A DNA stretch of 64,000 bases, taken from positions 303,317 through 367,316 of the forward strand of contig NVXD01000015.1 of NCBI GenBank assembly GCA_002746415.1, written 5' to 3'. Positions within the stretch are counted from its first letter, which is position 1; the number at the start of each line of letters is the position of its first letter. This DNA comes from Flavobacteriaceae bacterium. Its GTDB lineage: Bacteria > Bacteroidota > Bacteroidia > Flavobacteriales > Flavobacteriaceae. Under the pieces are notes generated by a model. That model was not told the origin of the DNA and did no database searches. It was given only the letters and a program-made list of their open reading frames with translations. A program made the position numbers and the translations under genes. Below are positions 45,479 to 55,531 of this stretch, in pieces.

Positions 45479-48400
45479 ATGAATAGAAAAATTAATTATT
45501 TTTTAACCGTTGTGGCATTACTCTTTATGCAGAGTATGCTGGCACAAAGTCTAACTGTTTCAGGAACAGTTACAGACAGTAATGGGACACCTCTACCTGG
45601 GGTAAATGTTATTGAACAAGGAACTTCAAATGGAACATCAACTGATTTTGATGGTAATTACAGCTTAAATGTTTCTGATGGAAATGCTGTAGTTTCTTTT
45701 TCTTATTTGGGTTTTTCCACTCAGGACGTTGCAATTAATGGGCAAAGCACTATTTCTGTATCCTTAGAAGAAGATGCAGAAATGCTTGGTGAAGTAGTAG
45801 TAACCGCTTTAGGTATTCGTAAGGAGACTAAAGCATTAGGATATTCTTTAACCCAAGTTGATGGAGAAGAACTATCTACAATTAAAGTGCCTAATGCTAT
45901 AAATTCCTTACAAGGAAAAATAGCTGGTGTTAATATTACCCAGAATGCTACCGGAGCAGGAGGGTCTAGTAGAGTAGTTATTAGAGGGGCAAGTTCATTA
46001 ACTGGGAACAATCAACCTCTTTATGTGGTAGATGGTATTCCAATAGGAAATGATAACAATGGCTCCGCAGGACTATGGGGAGGTAATGATGGAGGAGATG
46101 GTATCTCTAGTATTAATCCAGATGATATAGAATCTATAAGTGTTCTTAAAGGTGGTGCGGCATCCGCCTTATACGGTTCTAGAGCCTCAGGAGGTGTAAT
46201 CATAGTTACTACAAAATCTGGTAAAGGTCAAGATGGGTTTGGTGTAGAGATTAGTAGTTCGGTAACCTTTGATGCTGTAGATACTTCTTTACAAGATTTT
46301 CAAACAGAATATGGTCAAGGTATTCAAGGAAGAAAACCTGTTAATGTTACAGAAGCAAGAGATAACGGATTGTCTTCTTGGGGAGCTCGTTTAGATGGTT
46401 CAAATGTAGTTCAGTGGGATGGTGTTGATAGATCTTATTCTTATACAGGTAGCAATGCTGACAAATTTTATAGAACAGGAACAACATTAATAAATAGCGT
46501 GGCCTTAACTAGTGGGTCAGAAAATTTAAGTTATAGACTTTCTGCTACGGATTTGTCTAACGAAGATATAATGCCAAATTCAGGCCTTAATAGAAAATCG
46601 TTTTCTTTAAATTCTTCTGCTGTATTGGCAGATAAACTTACCACTTCTGTGAACGTTAAGTACATCATAGAAAAAGCAAATAATAGACCAAGACTTTCAG
46701 ATGCACCTGGTAATGCAAACTTTACGGTTATGAATTTACCAGCAAATTTAGATGTTACTGACATGGATCCTGGTGCTAATGAAGATGGAACAGAGCGTAC
46801 TTATTCGGCTAATATATATTCTCAGAATCCATATTTTGCTGCATATAATTTTAGAAATGAAGATGTTAAGAACAGAATTATTGCTTCTACTTCTTTAAGG
46901 TATGATATTACAGACTGGTTGTATTTAACTGGGAGAGTTGGTTTAGATAATTCAACAATTAGAAGAACATCTGTTGAGCCTTTTGGCACAGCCTACAAGC
47001 CACTAGGGGGTATAAGTGAACAAGACCGTAGGTATAATCAAGTAGATGCTGATTTAATTTTAGGCGTGGATAAAGATTTATCAGACAAATTTTCTATTGC
47101 AACTTTTGTGGGAATCAATAGTAACCACATTAAATTTGAAAACTTAAATCTTGGCGGTAATGATTTTATTGTTGCGGGTCTTGAGGATATAGGGAATACT
47201 GTTAGTCAGTCCAGAGGTCATGAGTACGGAGAACGTAAAATTGGATCTGTTTACGGTTCCTTTGAACTTTCGTATGACCGTTGGGCCTATGTAACTTTTA
47301 CAGGTAGAAATGACTGGTTCTCAACGCTCTCTGCTCCAGGAAAAACGACGCCAAACAATGATTTTTACCCTTCTGTAAATGCAAGTTTGGTATTGTCTGA
47401 GGCTTTAGAAATGCCAAGTTTTGTGGATTTCTTAAAGCTTAGAGGTGGTTATTCTGAAGTAGCAGGTGGTGCACAAGATGCCTACCAATTGTCTTTAACT
47501 TATGAAATATTTGGTAACCCAATTCAAGGGCAACCTTTGGGTAGGGTAAATGGTAATACTGTACCCAATTCTAACCTAATACCTTTTAGTAAAAAAGAGG
47601 TGGAAATAGGTTTAGATGCTAGATTTTTCAAGAATAGACTAGCTGTAGATTTTGCTTATTATAAAAACAACACTACAAATGATATTGTAGATGTAGCAAC
47701 ATCTGTGTTTTCTGGTTATGGTGGAGCCAAAGCAAATATTGGCGAAATAGAGAATAAGGGTGTAGAATTATTATTAAGTGGTACACCAATAAAGACCGAA
47801 GATTTTACATGGAATTCAAGTTTTAATATTTCAAAAAATACGGGAACTGTATTGGCTACAAATGAAACTGATTCGGATGTAAATTTAGATGAACCAAGAT
47901 CAAGAAATATTAGAGTTACTCATATTGTTGGAGAAGCTTACGGTACTTTGGTAGGGGTTTCTTATGAAAGAGACGCCAGCGGAACTATAGTTTATGAAAT
48001 TGATGGTGAAGGTGTACCAAGAGCTGTTGAAGGGGAACGTAAAATTTTAGGTGAGGGAGTTCCCCCAATAACCTTAGGGTTTACGAATTCTTTTAGATAT
48101 AAGAATTTTAATCTTAACTTCTTAATTGATGGTAAATTTGGTGGACAAGTTTTTTCTGGAACCAATACATTACTTTATGGTAATGGTTTACATAAAGCAA
48201 CTTTGGAAGGTCGTGAAAATGGACTAACAGTAACTGGTATAGATGCAGCTACGGGAAGTTCTTTTACAACTACAGTGGCTCCAGAAAATTTATCTACTTA
48301 TTATGGTGAAATAGCCGATATCGCTGAAGAGTTTGTTTCGGACTCTGACTATATTAAATTTAGACAATTGAGCTTAGGGTATAGCTTACCTTCTAGATTG

Positions 48401-48586
48401 CTAGAAAATAGTTTCTTGAAAGATGTATCTCTTTCCTTGATTGCATCCAACCTATTTTATATTTCTAGAAGTGTAGACAATATAGATCCGGAAAGTGCTT
48501 ATAATGCTGGAAATTCCCAAGGTTTAGAATATTTTGGACTTCCTTCTTCAAAAAGTTATGGACTAAATGTAAATGTAAAGTTTTAA
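45479..48586 (+). CDS. SusC/RagA family TonB-dependent receptor
   Basis: A 1035-residue outer-membrane transporter. A signal peptide (MLAQ cleavage) leads to a carboxypeptidase-regulatory-like domain (about 25-100, VSGTVTDSNGTPLPGVNV). The plug follows (EVVVTALGIRKETKALGYS, then LYVVDGIPIGND and SISVLKGGAASALYGSRAS), then the barrel, ending in Phe. It imports oligosaccharides together with its SusD partner, powered by TonB. The gene lies 10 bases before susD and has its own promoter region with a LacI-type operator. Family assignment is certain; the ligand is inferred to be a mannose-rich glycan from the cluster. Confidence 0.96.
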   Translation: MNRKINYFLTVVALLFMQSMLAQSLTVSGTVTDSNGTPLPGVNVIEQGTSNGTSTDFDGNYSLNVSDGNAVVSFSYLGFSTQDVAINGQSTISVSLEEDAEMLGEVVVTALGIRKETKALGYSLTQVDGEELSTIKVPNAINSLQGKIAGVNITQNATGAGGSSRVVIRGASSLTGNNQPLYVVDGIPIGNDNNGSAGLWGGNDGGDGISSINPDDIESISVLKGGAASALYGSRASGGVIIVTTKSGKGQDGFGVEISSSVTFDAVDTSLQDFQTEYGQGIQGRKPVNVTEARDNGLSSWGARLDGSNVVQWDGVDRSYSYTGSNADKFYRTGTTLINSVALTSGSENLSYRLSATDLSNEDIMPNSGLNRKSFSLNSSAVLADKLTTSVNVKYIIEKANNRPRLSDAPGNANFTVMNLPANLDVTDMDPGANEDGTERTYSANIYSQNPYFAAYNFRNEDVKNRIIASTSLRYDITDWLYLTGRVGLDNSTIRRTSVEPFGTAYKPLGGISEQDRRYNQVDADLILGVDKDLSDKFSIATFVGINSNHIKFENLNLGGNDFIVAGLEDIGNTVSQSRGHEYGERKIGSVYGSFELSYDRWAYVTFTGRNDWFSTLSAPGKTTPNNDFYPSVNASLVLSEALEMPSFVDFLKLRGGYSEVAGGAQDAYQLSLTYEIFGNPIQGQPLGRVNGNTVPNSNLIPFSKKEVEIGLDARFFKNRLAVDFAYYKNNTTNDIVDVATSVFSGYGGAKANIGEIENKGVELLLSGTPIKTEDFTWNSSFNISKNTGTVLATNETDSDVNLDEPRSRNIRVTHIVGEAYGTLVGVSYERDASGTIVYEIDGEGVPRAVEGERKILGEGVPPITLGFTNSFRYKNFNLNFLIDGKFGGQVFSGTNTLLYGNGLHKATLEGRENGLTVTGIDAATGSSFTTTVAPENLSTYYGEIADIAEEFVSDSDYIKFRQLSLGYSLPSRLLENSFLKDVSLSLIASNLFYISRSVDNIDPESAYNAGNSQGLEYFGLPSSKSYGLNVNVKF

Positions 48587-48596
48587 AAAAAAAATT

Positions 48597-50069
48597 ATGA
48601 AAAAATCAATTTATATTTTATTGTTTGCACTCGTATTTAGTGCATGTGATAAAGGTTTTGAGGAGCTTAACGTGAATCCCACAAAACCTGTACAAGTAGA
48701 TTTAAGCAATAAATTAACTGCAGCTCAAAAATTCTTATCTAGTGAGCGTTATGATAATTGGCGAGCAGGCTTAATTTATCAATCTACTATGATGCAACAT
48801 TTTTCTACTACAGCAGGATATTGGGCTGGAGATAAATACACTTGGAACAAAGGGTATGCTTCTTCTTTAATAGATAGATATTACGGTAATGTGATAAAGT
48901 CTGTTGAAGATATGCTTGTGCAATTAGATGAAGAAGCTGCACCAGAGGAAATGAAAGCAATTACCAGAATCGTGCGGGTTATAGCGTACGCTAGAGTAAC
49001 AGATTTATATGGTGATGTACCTTATACTGAAGCTGGTCAAGCCTTTATTTCTGCATCTTTATTACCAAAATATGATGCTCAAAGCGCAATTTATGCAGAT
49101 TTATTAAAGGAGTTGGAGGAATCTGCTAATGCACTTGGTACTGGAATTTCTGCTTTTGGTGATGCAGATGTAATGTATCAAGGAGATCAGGCCAAATGGA
49201 AACGCCTTGCTAATTCTTTAATGTTAAGATTAGGATTTCGTTTGATAAAAGTAGATCCAACGGCTTCACAAGAGTGGGTTACCAAAGCTATTGCTGGTGG
49301 AGTAATGGAGTCTAATGAGGATATTTTATTTCTACGGCATGATGCTGATAATAAAAATGGAAACGGAGAAGTATTTTCTGCTGATGGAAGCCCTAGGTTA
49401 AGTGACACCTTTGTTAATTTCTTAGCGGGAGATCCAAGATTACCGATTCTTGGTGCTAGAAGAAGTGATGGAGATACTAGTCCGGCTAATTTAATTGGCC
49501 TTCCAAATGGTTTAGATTCTGCTATGCTACTAGATTTAACTGGTGAAGAAGATAGCGAAAATTATGCTGAACCTAATAGAGCCATTATAACAGGAGAGAC
49601 AGCTCCTATGTTTTTTCAGACCTATGCTGAGGTTGAGTTTATGTTAGCAGAAGCTGGAGTGCGTTGGGGTCTTGCAGGAGATTCAGAAGCACATTATAAT
49701 GCAGGTGTAACAGCTGCCATGAAAATGCTTTCACTTTACGGTGATGCTGCTATAATTGATGACGCTGATATTTCCACGTATTTAACTAATAACCCATATG
49801 ATGCCGGTAATGCTATAGAGCAAATTAACACGCAATATTGGATTGCCACATTCTTAAATGAATATGAAACTTTTTCTAACTGGAGAAGAAGTGGTTTCCC
49901 TGTGTTAACACCAGTTAATTATCCTGGTAATGTTACTAACGGTACCATTCCAAGAAGATTAACATATTCAGAAAGTGAACAAAGTAGTAATCCTGAAAAT
50001 TATGCAGCAGCACTTGCAGCACAAGGACCAGATGAATTAACCACTCGTGTTTGGTGGGATAAAGAATAG
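48597..50069 (+). CDS. SusD/RagB family surface glycan-binding lipoprotein
   Basis: A 490-residue lipoprotein (FSAC, Cys17; CDKGFEELNVNPTKP). This opening and the sequence fit the SusD-like-2 group (SusD/RagB nutrient-binding outer-membrane lipoproteins). TPR-type helices pack the middle (ITRIVRVIAYARVTDLYGDVPYTEA). It closes the SusC pore as a lid and binds the glycan. It directly follows susC and ends before a terminator. Confidence 0.94.
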   Translation: MKKSIYILLFALVFSACDKGFEELNVNPTKPVQVDLSNKLTAAQKFLSSERYDNWRAGLIYQSTMMQHFSTTAGYWAGDKYTWNKGYASSLIDRYYGNVIKSVEDMLVQLDEEAAPEEMKAITRIVRVIAYARVTDLYGDVPYTEAGQAFISASLLPKYDAQSAIYADLLKELEESANALGTGISAFGDADVMYQGDQAKWKRLANSLMLRLGFRLIKVDPTASQEWVTKAIAGGVMESNEDILFLRHDADNKNGNGEVFSADGSPRLSDTFVNFLAGDPRLPILGARRSDGDTSPANLIGLPNGLDSAMLLDLTGEEDSENYAEPNRAIITGETAPMFFQTYAEVEFMLAEAGVRWGLAGDSEAHYNAGVTAAMKMLSLYGDAAIIDDADISTYLTNNPYDAGNAIEQINTQYWIATFLNEYETFSNWRRSGFPVLTPVNYPGNVTNGTIPRRLTYSESEQSSNPENYAAALAAQGPDELTTRVWWDKE

Positions 50070-50121
50070 TAGACGTATTTAAAATGCTTTTTTTGAGTTA
50101 ATTAGTTTTATTATTTGAGTT

Positions 50122-50156
50122 ATAAAGGAGGGTAGTTAGCCCTCCTTTATTTTGTT
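50122..50156 (+). terminator. Intrinsic terminator after susD
   Basis: ATAAAGGAGGG (50122-50132), loop TAGTTAG, CCCTCCTTTAT (50140-50150), then TTTGTTTT. The 11-base stem is perfect. It would end the susCD transcript or allow partial read-through into the next gene 17 bases later. Confidence 0.85.
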
Positions 50157-50172
50157 TTAGTATTTTAGAGAT

Positions 50173-53100
50173 ATGGTAAAAGCTGTAAAATTTGGCAAGT
50201 ATTATTTCTGTGCTATCTTGGTGTTGTGCCTTTTAGTGGCAAACACTTATATGGAAAAAACACAGCGGTTTACATTGCTGAAACCAAATAAAACAGGCAT
50301 TCATTTTAACAATAAAATACAAGATACTAAGGAAGCAAATATTTTAAAATATTCCAATTACTATGGCGGTGCAGGCGTAGGTGTTGGCGATTTCAATGGG
50401 GATGATTTACAAGATATTTTTTTTGCAGGGAATTTGGTATCAGATAAATTATATTTTAATACTGGTAATTTTACGTTCAATGAAGTCACTACAAAAGCTG
50501 GAATATTAGAAGATGGTGGATGGTCTACAGGTGTAACCGTTGCAGATGTAAATAATGATGGTCATTTGGATATTTACGTAAGTAGAGAACTATATGATGA
50601 CGAACCAGAATTACGTAAAAACTTACTTTATATAAATAAAGGTGATGGTACTTTTTCCGAGCAGGCGGAAGCATATGGTATTGCAAATAGCGAACGCACC
50701 CGGCATGCTACTTTTATAGATTATGACAAAGATGGATGGTTAGATTTGCTGTTACTTACACAACCTCCAAACCCAGGGAGTTATTCCAAATATTCAGGAA
50801 CTACCTTATTGAAACCTGAGTATAGCATCAAATTATATAAAAATAATGGCAAACAGTTTACAGATGTAACAGAAGCGGCAGGCCTATCCTTAACAGGTTT
50901 TCCCAATGCAGTATCAGCAAGCGATTTTAATAATGACGGCTATACAGATCTTTATATAGCCAACGATTTCTATGCGCCAGATTTCCTTCTTATCAACAAT
51001 AAGGACGGAACATTTTCTAGAACCCTTAAAGAAGCAATTAATCATATGCCCTACTATAGTATGGGAGTAGATGTTGCAGATATTAATAATGACGGATTCT
51101 TAGATATTTTTGTGGTGGACATGGTGGCCGAGGATAATTTTAGACAAAAGTCTTCCATGAGCGGCATGAATCCCAAAGCCTTTAAAAAAGTTGTGGATAA
51201 TGGGGGGCATTACCAGTATATGTATAATGCGCTACACTTAAATAATGGCAATACTACTTTTAAAGATGTAGCCCAGTTTACAGGAATGGCTTCCACAGAT
51301 TGGAGCTGGTCAAATCTTATTGCAGATTTTAATAATGATGGGTTAAAGGACACTTATATTACGAATGGTTTGTTACGTGATATTAGAAATACTGATGCAG
51401 ATAAAAAAGTGGGTACATACATTACAGAGACTGCTAATAAATGGGTAAAGTCGCACCCTGATGGTGGTGATGTGGATATTTTTGATATTCTAGATTTAAA
51501 CGCAACCTTAGATTTATTACCCTCACAACCCATAAAGAATTATGCTTATGAAAATACTGGAGATTTGGCGTTTAAAAATGTGGCCGTAGAATGGGGGCTA
51601 GACCAGGCCTCTTTTTCTAATGGATCTGCCTATGCAGATTTTGATAATGATGGCGATTTGGATTTGGTGGTGAATAATATCAATGAACAAGCTTTTATAT
51701 TTCAAAATAATTCTGATGCCTTACCAAATTCTAATTATCTTAGAATTCAACTAAAGAACAAGGATAACAAACCTGTTTTAGGGAGTAGGGTAACCTTGTT
51801 TACTGGGACACAAAAGCAAACCGTGGAAACCAGTAACGTTAGGGGTATCTATTCTACAAGTGAATCTTTAGTGCATTTTGGACTTGGATCAAAGAAAATG
51901 ATTGATAGCCTTTGGGTTGTTTGGCCGAATGGAGAAAAAACAATTCAAAAAGAGCTGAAATCCAATCAATTAGTCACTATAAACAAAGCAAGTTCTCGAA
52001 AGATTAACAAGGGTAATAAGGAAGCTAAACAGCGTTTATTTGTAGAAATCACAGATGATTTTTCAATTGTAAACACCCATGAAGAGAATGTTTTTAACGA
52101 TTTTGATGTACAAATATTATTGCCGCATCAATTATCAAAATTTGGTCCTTCTTTGGCTAAGGCCGATGTCAATAATGATGGATTAGAGGATGTATTTATA
52201 GGAGGTGCTTCGGGGAAAAGTGCGGCACTGTACCTTCAAGATGAAACAGGGAGTTTTAATTTAAGCAACTCAGGATTTTGGAAAAAGGAAAGTCCGTATG
52301 AAGATATAGATGCGCTGTTTTTTGATGTCAATAATGATGGATTCCAAGATTTGTATGTGGTAAGTGGTGGTAATGCTTATGGTGTTAATGACGCTCATTA
52401 TTTGGATCGATTGTATATGAATGATGGCCATGGGCAATTTACAAAAGGAGCCATTTTAAATGGTGCTCCTATAAGCGGGTCAATAGTTAAAGCAGCAGAT
52501 TTTGATGGGGATGGAGACCTAGATCTTTTTGTAGGAGGTAGGCATACGCCACATCAATACCCTTTGCCGGCATCTAGTATGTTGTTGAAGAATGAAAATG
52601 GACGATTGGTAAATGTTACCAATATTCAAGCAGCAGATTTTAATGATATGGGCATGGTGACTGATGCTGTTTGGGTAGATTTTGATGCTGATGATGATTT
52701 GGATCTTATAGTGGTTGGTGAGTGGATGCCCATTACCATTTTTAAAAACAATGAGGGTCAATTTATAAAAGAGGATAATGAGGATTTAAGGAATACTGTA
52801 GGTTGGTGGTTTAGTATAGAGATGGGCGATTTTGATGGCGATGGAGACCAAGATTTTATTGCAGGTAACTTAGGCTTAAATTATAAGTACAAAACATCAA
52901 TAGAAAAACCTTTTGATGTCTATTATAGTGACTTTGATGCCAATGGGTTTGGGGACATTGTTCTGGGGTATTATAATGAAGAAAAACATTTTCCTGTGCG
53001 TGGGTTTTCTTGCTCTGCCCAACAGATTCCAAATTTAAAAATGGACATTCAGAAATATGATATTTTTGCCTCACTTGAAATGGATGAAGTGTATGGTGCT

Positions 53101-53511
53101 GCCAATTTGCAGGAAGCGCTACATTATAAAGCAGATACTTTTGCATCTTCCTATATAGAAAACCTTGGCAATGGTTCGTTCGTGGTTTCCACACTTCCGA
53201 ACGAGGCGCAACTCTCTAGTATTAATGATATTTTAGTTGATGATTTTAATAAGGATGGTGTCTTAGATATTTTAACCATTGGCAATTTATTTACTTCGGA
53301 AATAGAAACTCCGAGGAATGATGCCGGCACCGGTAATTTGCTTTTGGGAGATGGAAAAGGAGCATTTAATGCTATACCCTTTGTAGAAAGTGGGTTTTTT
53401 GCAAATAAGGACGCAAAAAAAGCGATAACAATTGAAGTTAATAAGCAAAAACTGATTGTAGTAGCCAATAATAATGACCGACTACAATCATTTGCATTAG
53501 AAAATAAATAG
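50173..53511 (+). CDS. Large FG-GAP/VCBS-repeat protein with UnbV-type domains
   Basis: An 1112-residue exported protein made of calcium-binding propeller repeats. Many DxNxDGxxD loops are visible (GDFNGDDLQDIF, DVNNDGHLDIYV, DFDGDGDLDLFVGG, DFNKDGVLDILTIG). A UnbV/ASPIC-type domain lies at about 530-620 (NYLRIQLKNKDNKPVLGSRVTL... DSLWVVWPNGEK). Propeller repeats stand on both sides of it. The N-terminal 27 residues are a hydrophobic signal or anchor without a clear lipobox, although related proteins are usually lipoproteins. It follows susD after a terminator. Proteins like this recur next to SusCD pairs and may bind glycans at the cell surface, but their function is unproven. Confidence 0.82.
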   Translation: MVKAVKFGKYYFCAILVLCLLVANTYMEKTQRFTLLKPNKTGIHFNNKIQDTKEANILKYSNYYGGAGVGVGDFNGDDLQDIFFAGNLVSDKLYFNTGNFTFNEVTTKAGILEDGGWSTGVTVADVNNDGHLDIYVSRELYDDEPELRKNLLYINKGDGTFSEQAEAYGIANSERTRHATFIDYDKDGWLDLLLLTQPPNPGSYSKYSGTTLLKPEYSIKLYKNNGKQFTDVTEAAGLSLTGFPNAVSASDFNNDGYTDLYIANDFYAPDFLLINNKDGTFSRTLKEAINHMPYYSMGVDVADINNDGFLDIFVVDMVAEDNFRQKSSMSGMNPKAFKKVVDNGGHYQYMYNALHLNNGNTTFKDVAQFTGMASTDWSWSNLIADFNNDGLKDTYITNGLLRDIRNTDADKKVGTYITETANKWVKSHPDGGDVDIFDILDLNATLDLLPSQPIKNYAYENTGDLAFKNVAVEWGLDQASFSNGSAYADFDNDGDLDLVVNNINEQAFIFQNNSDALPNSNYLRIQLKNKDNKPVLGSRVTLFTGTQKQTVETSNVRGIYSTSESLVHFGLGSKKMIDSLWVVWPNGEKTIQKELKSNQLVTINKASSRKINKGNKEAKQRLFVEITDDFSIVNTHEENVFNDFDVQILLPHQLSKFGPSLAKADVNNDGLEDVFIGGASGKSAALYLQDETGSFNLSNSGFWKKESPYEDIDALFFDVNNDGFQDLYVVSGGNAYGVNDAHYLDRLYMNDGHGQFTKGAILNGAPISGSIVKAADFDGDGDLDLFVGGRHTPHQYPLPASSMLLKNENGRLVNVTNIQAADFNDMGMVTDAVWVDFDADDDLDLIVVGEWMPITIFKNNEGQFIKEDNEDLRNTVGWWFSIEMGDFDGDGDQDFIAGNLGLNYKYKTSIEKPFDVYYSDFDANGFGDIVLGYYNEEKHFPVRGFSCSAQQIPNLKMDIQKYDIFASLEMDEVYGAANLQEALHYKADTFASSYIENLGNGSFVVSTLPNEAQLSSINDILVDDFNKDGVLDILTIGNLFTSEIETPRNDAGTGNLLLGDGKGAFNAIPFVESGFFANKDAKKAITIEVNKQKLIVVANNNDRLQSFALENK

Positions 53512-53516
53512 AGAGC

Positions 53517-54953
53517 TTATTCAATGCTGCCTGCTGGTCTGTTTTCTGACCCTTCAATCCCAATAAGTTTATCTCCTAATTTAGCCCGCATATCATTGGC
53601 CAAAAGTTGAATTTTTTCAACGACTTCTGGATGGTCAGCTGCTACATTTTTAGTTTCACTTATATCGGATACTACATCGTACAATTCGATTTCTTTTAAA
53701 TCAATTTGAGCATACTTTCCGGGAAGACCATTTGCTCCATTTTCTTGCCCATTCATGGTTCTATACCTGTGAGGGAAGTATAATTTCCATTTCCCGTAGC
53801 GAACACCATGCAATTCATTGGTTTTATAGTAAAAGAAATAGGCTTCTTGTGGGCTCTCATCAGTTTCTCCAGTGAGAACTTTCCAAACACTTTTGCCATC
53901 AATCACGTTATCGGGTAAGGGAATGTCTGTGATTTCTGCAATAGTAGGTAATATATCTATCGCCATTACTGGGGTGTCTATAGTTGTACCAGCCTTTAAT
54001 TTTTTAGGGTACCGTATGATAAAGGGCTCTCTTTGACCACCTTCCCAAGCAGTTCCCTTGCCTTCTCTAAACGGTAATGCACTGCCTGCATGATCTCCAT
54101 AGGCTAGCCAGGGACCATTATCAGAAGTAAAAATTACAATAGTATTGTCATCAATGCCATTTTCTTTAAGTGATTCTAAAATTTGTCCCACAGACCAGTC
54201 AATTTCCATAATCACATCTCCATATAACCCTCTTTTAGATTTTCCTTTAAATTTAGAAGAAACATAAAGGGGCACATGAGGTTGCGGGTGGGGAACATAA
54301 AGAAAAAATGGATTGTTTTTGTTTCTATGAATGAAGTCAATGCTGCGCTCTGTAATAAGTGTTGTTAAATTGGATTGATCCGTTAAGGTGTCAATCACTG
54401 TTTCATTTTCATAAAGTAAAAGGGGGTCAAAATTAAAAACACTTCCCTGTAATGGATGCAAGGGCCACATGTCATTGGAATAAGGAATACCAAAATACTC
54501 ATCAAAGCCATGATTGTTGGGCATAAATTTAGCAGCATCACCAAGATGCCATTTTCCATGAATGGCGGTTTTGTATCCTTTAGAATTTAAGAGTTCCGCT
54601 ATTGTAATTTCAGTTGGATTTAACCCTACAGGACTATTGGGCATCAGCGCATTGTGAATGCCAATACGATTTGGGTAACAACCCGTTAAAATTCCAGCTC
54701 TGGAGGCGGAGCACACCGCTTGTGCGGCATAAAAACTGCTTAATTTCACCCCTTCTTTGGCCATTTGGTCCAAATGTGGAGTTTCAATGTTTGTAGCTCC
54801 AAAAACCCCTACATCTTGGTAGCCTTGGTCATCCGTAAAGATGAGCACAATATTTGGAGGTCTTGTGGGTTCGTTTGTTGTTGTTTTTGAAGCTTTATCT
54901 GCGCAAGAGCACAAACAAATAAGAGAAAGGAGTAAACTTGAATATTTGAACAT
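53517..54953 (-). CDS. Sulfatase, arylsulfatase family (S1), lipoprotein
   Basis: A 478-residue sulfatase with a lipoprotein signal (CLCSC). Metal-binding Asp41-Asp42 stand in IFTDDQGYQDVG. The active-site motif is CSASR (81-85), where Cys81 must be converted to formylglycine by a maturase that is not in this window. HGKWHLGD (about 135) and the TSDNGPW block (about 230) are further family motifs. It removes sulfate esters from sugars. It is transcribed toward the FG-GAP gene, with 5 bases between stops, so it is outside the operon but at its edge. It suggests a sulfated glycan substrate; the sulfatase subfamily cannot be set. Confidence 0.92.
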   Translation of the reverse strand: MFKYSSLLLSLICLCSCADKASKTTTNEPTRPPNIVLIFTDDQGYQDVGVFGATNIETPHLDQMAKEGVKLSSFYAAQAVCSASRAGILTGCYPNRIGIHNALMPNSPVGLNPTEITIAELLNSKGYKTAIHGKWHLGDAAKFMPNNHGFDEYFGIPYSNDMWPLHPLQGSVFNFDPLLLYENETVIDTLTDQSNLTTLITERSIDFIHRNKNNPFFLYVPHPQPHVPLYVSSKFKGKSKRGLYGDVIMEIDWSVGQILESLKENGIDDNTIVIFTSDNGPWLAYGDHAGSALPFREGKGTAWEGGQREPFIIRYPKKLKAGTTIDTPVMAIDILPTIAEITDIPLPDNVIDGKSVWKVLTGETDESPQEAYFFYYKTNELHGVRYGKWKLYFPHRYRTMNGQENGANGLPGKYAQIDLKEIELYDVVSDISETKNVAADHPEVVEKIQLLANDMRAKLGDKLIGIEGSENRPAGSIE

Positions 54954-54993
54954 TTTTCGGGTGGATTTTTAGACTATTCCAAGATAGGAAAGT

Positions 54994-55521
54994 TTATCCT
55001 AAATACAAATCCACCAAACCTTCAGGAGTGGTTACAAAAACGGTTTTGTTTTCCCGATCCACTTTGGTAATAATATCATCGCTGATGGGAATCAATAATT
55101 GTTTGTCATCTTTTTCAACTTCAAACAGCGCTTGGGAAGTGAAATCATTTACACCAGTGATAGTGCCAATGTTGCCATGTTTGCTATCTTCCATAGCAAA
55201 GCCAGTGACTTCATGGTAATAAAATTTAGTACCAGATAGTTTTGGGAGAAACTTTAAGGGTAAATAAAGCTTGGCCTTAAGAATTCTATTGGCGTCTTCT
55301 TCTGTAGTTACTTCCTCAAACCGAATACGGAGTAAGCTCGATTTGTGAAGCACACATTTTTCAATAAAAAATGGAACCAGATTGTTTCCTACTGAAACAA
55401 ATACTGATTCCATGTTTTCGTAAATTTCGGGTTCATCGGCATCTAGCTTTACTAATACCTCACCCTTAAAACTGTATTTTGAAACAACACTGCCTAGGTA
55501 GAAACAATCTTCCTTTTGCAT
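54994..55521 (-). CDS. rimM: Ribosome maturation factor RimM
   Basis: A 175-residue protein needed for 30S subunit assembly; it binds S19. The N-terminal half (YLGSVVSKYSFKGEVLVKLD) and the C-terminal PRC-barrel part (YYHEVTGFAMEDSKHGNIGTI... LLIPISDDIITKVDRENKTVFV) are both complete. It lies 10 bases after rpsP, the conserved order of the rpsP-rimM operon. Confidence 0.95.
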   Translation of the reverse strand: MQKEDCFYLGSVVSKYSFKGEVLVKLDADEPEIYENMESVFVSVGNNLVPFFIEKCVLHKSSLLRIRFEEVTTEEDANRILKAKLYLPLKFLPKLSGTKFYYHEVTGFAMEDSKHGNIGTITGVNDFTSQALFEVEKDDKQLLIPISDDIITKVDRENKTVFVTTPEGLVDLYLG

Positions 55522-55531
55522 CGTTTATCGT

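Noticed and set aside
48584..48597. A-run between susC and susD as a slippage or phase-variable site
   Set aside because: It lies between the susC stop and the susD start, so length change would not alter either frame.
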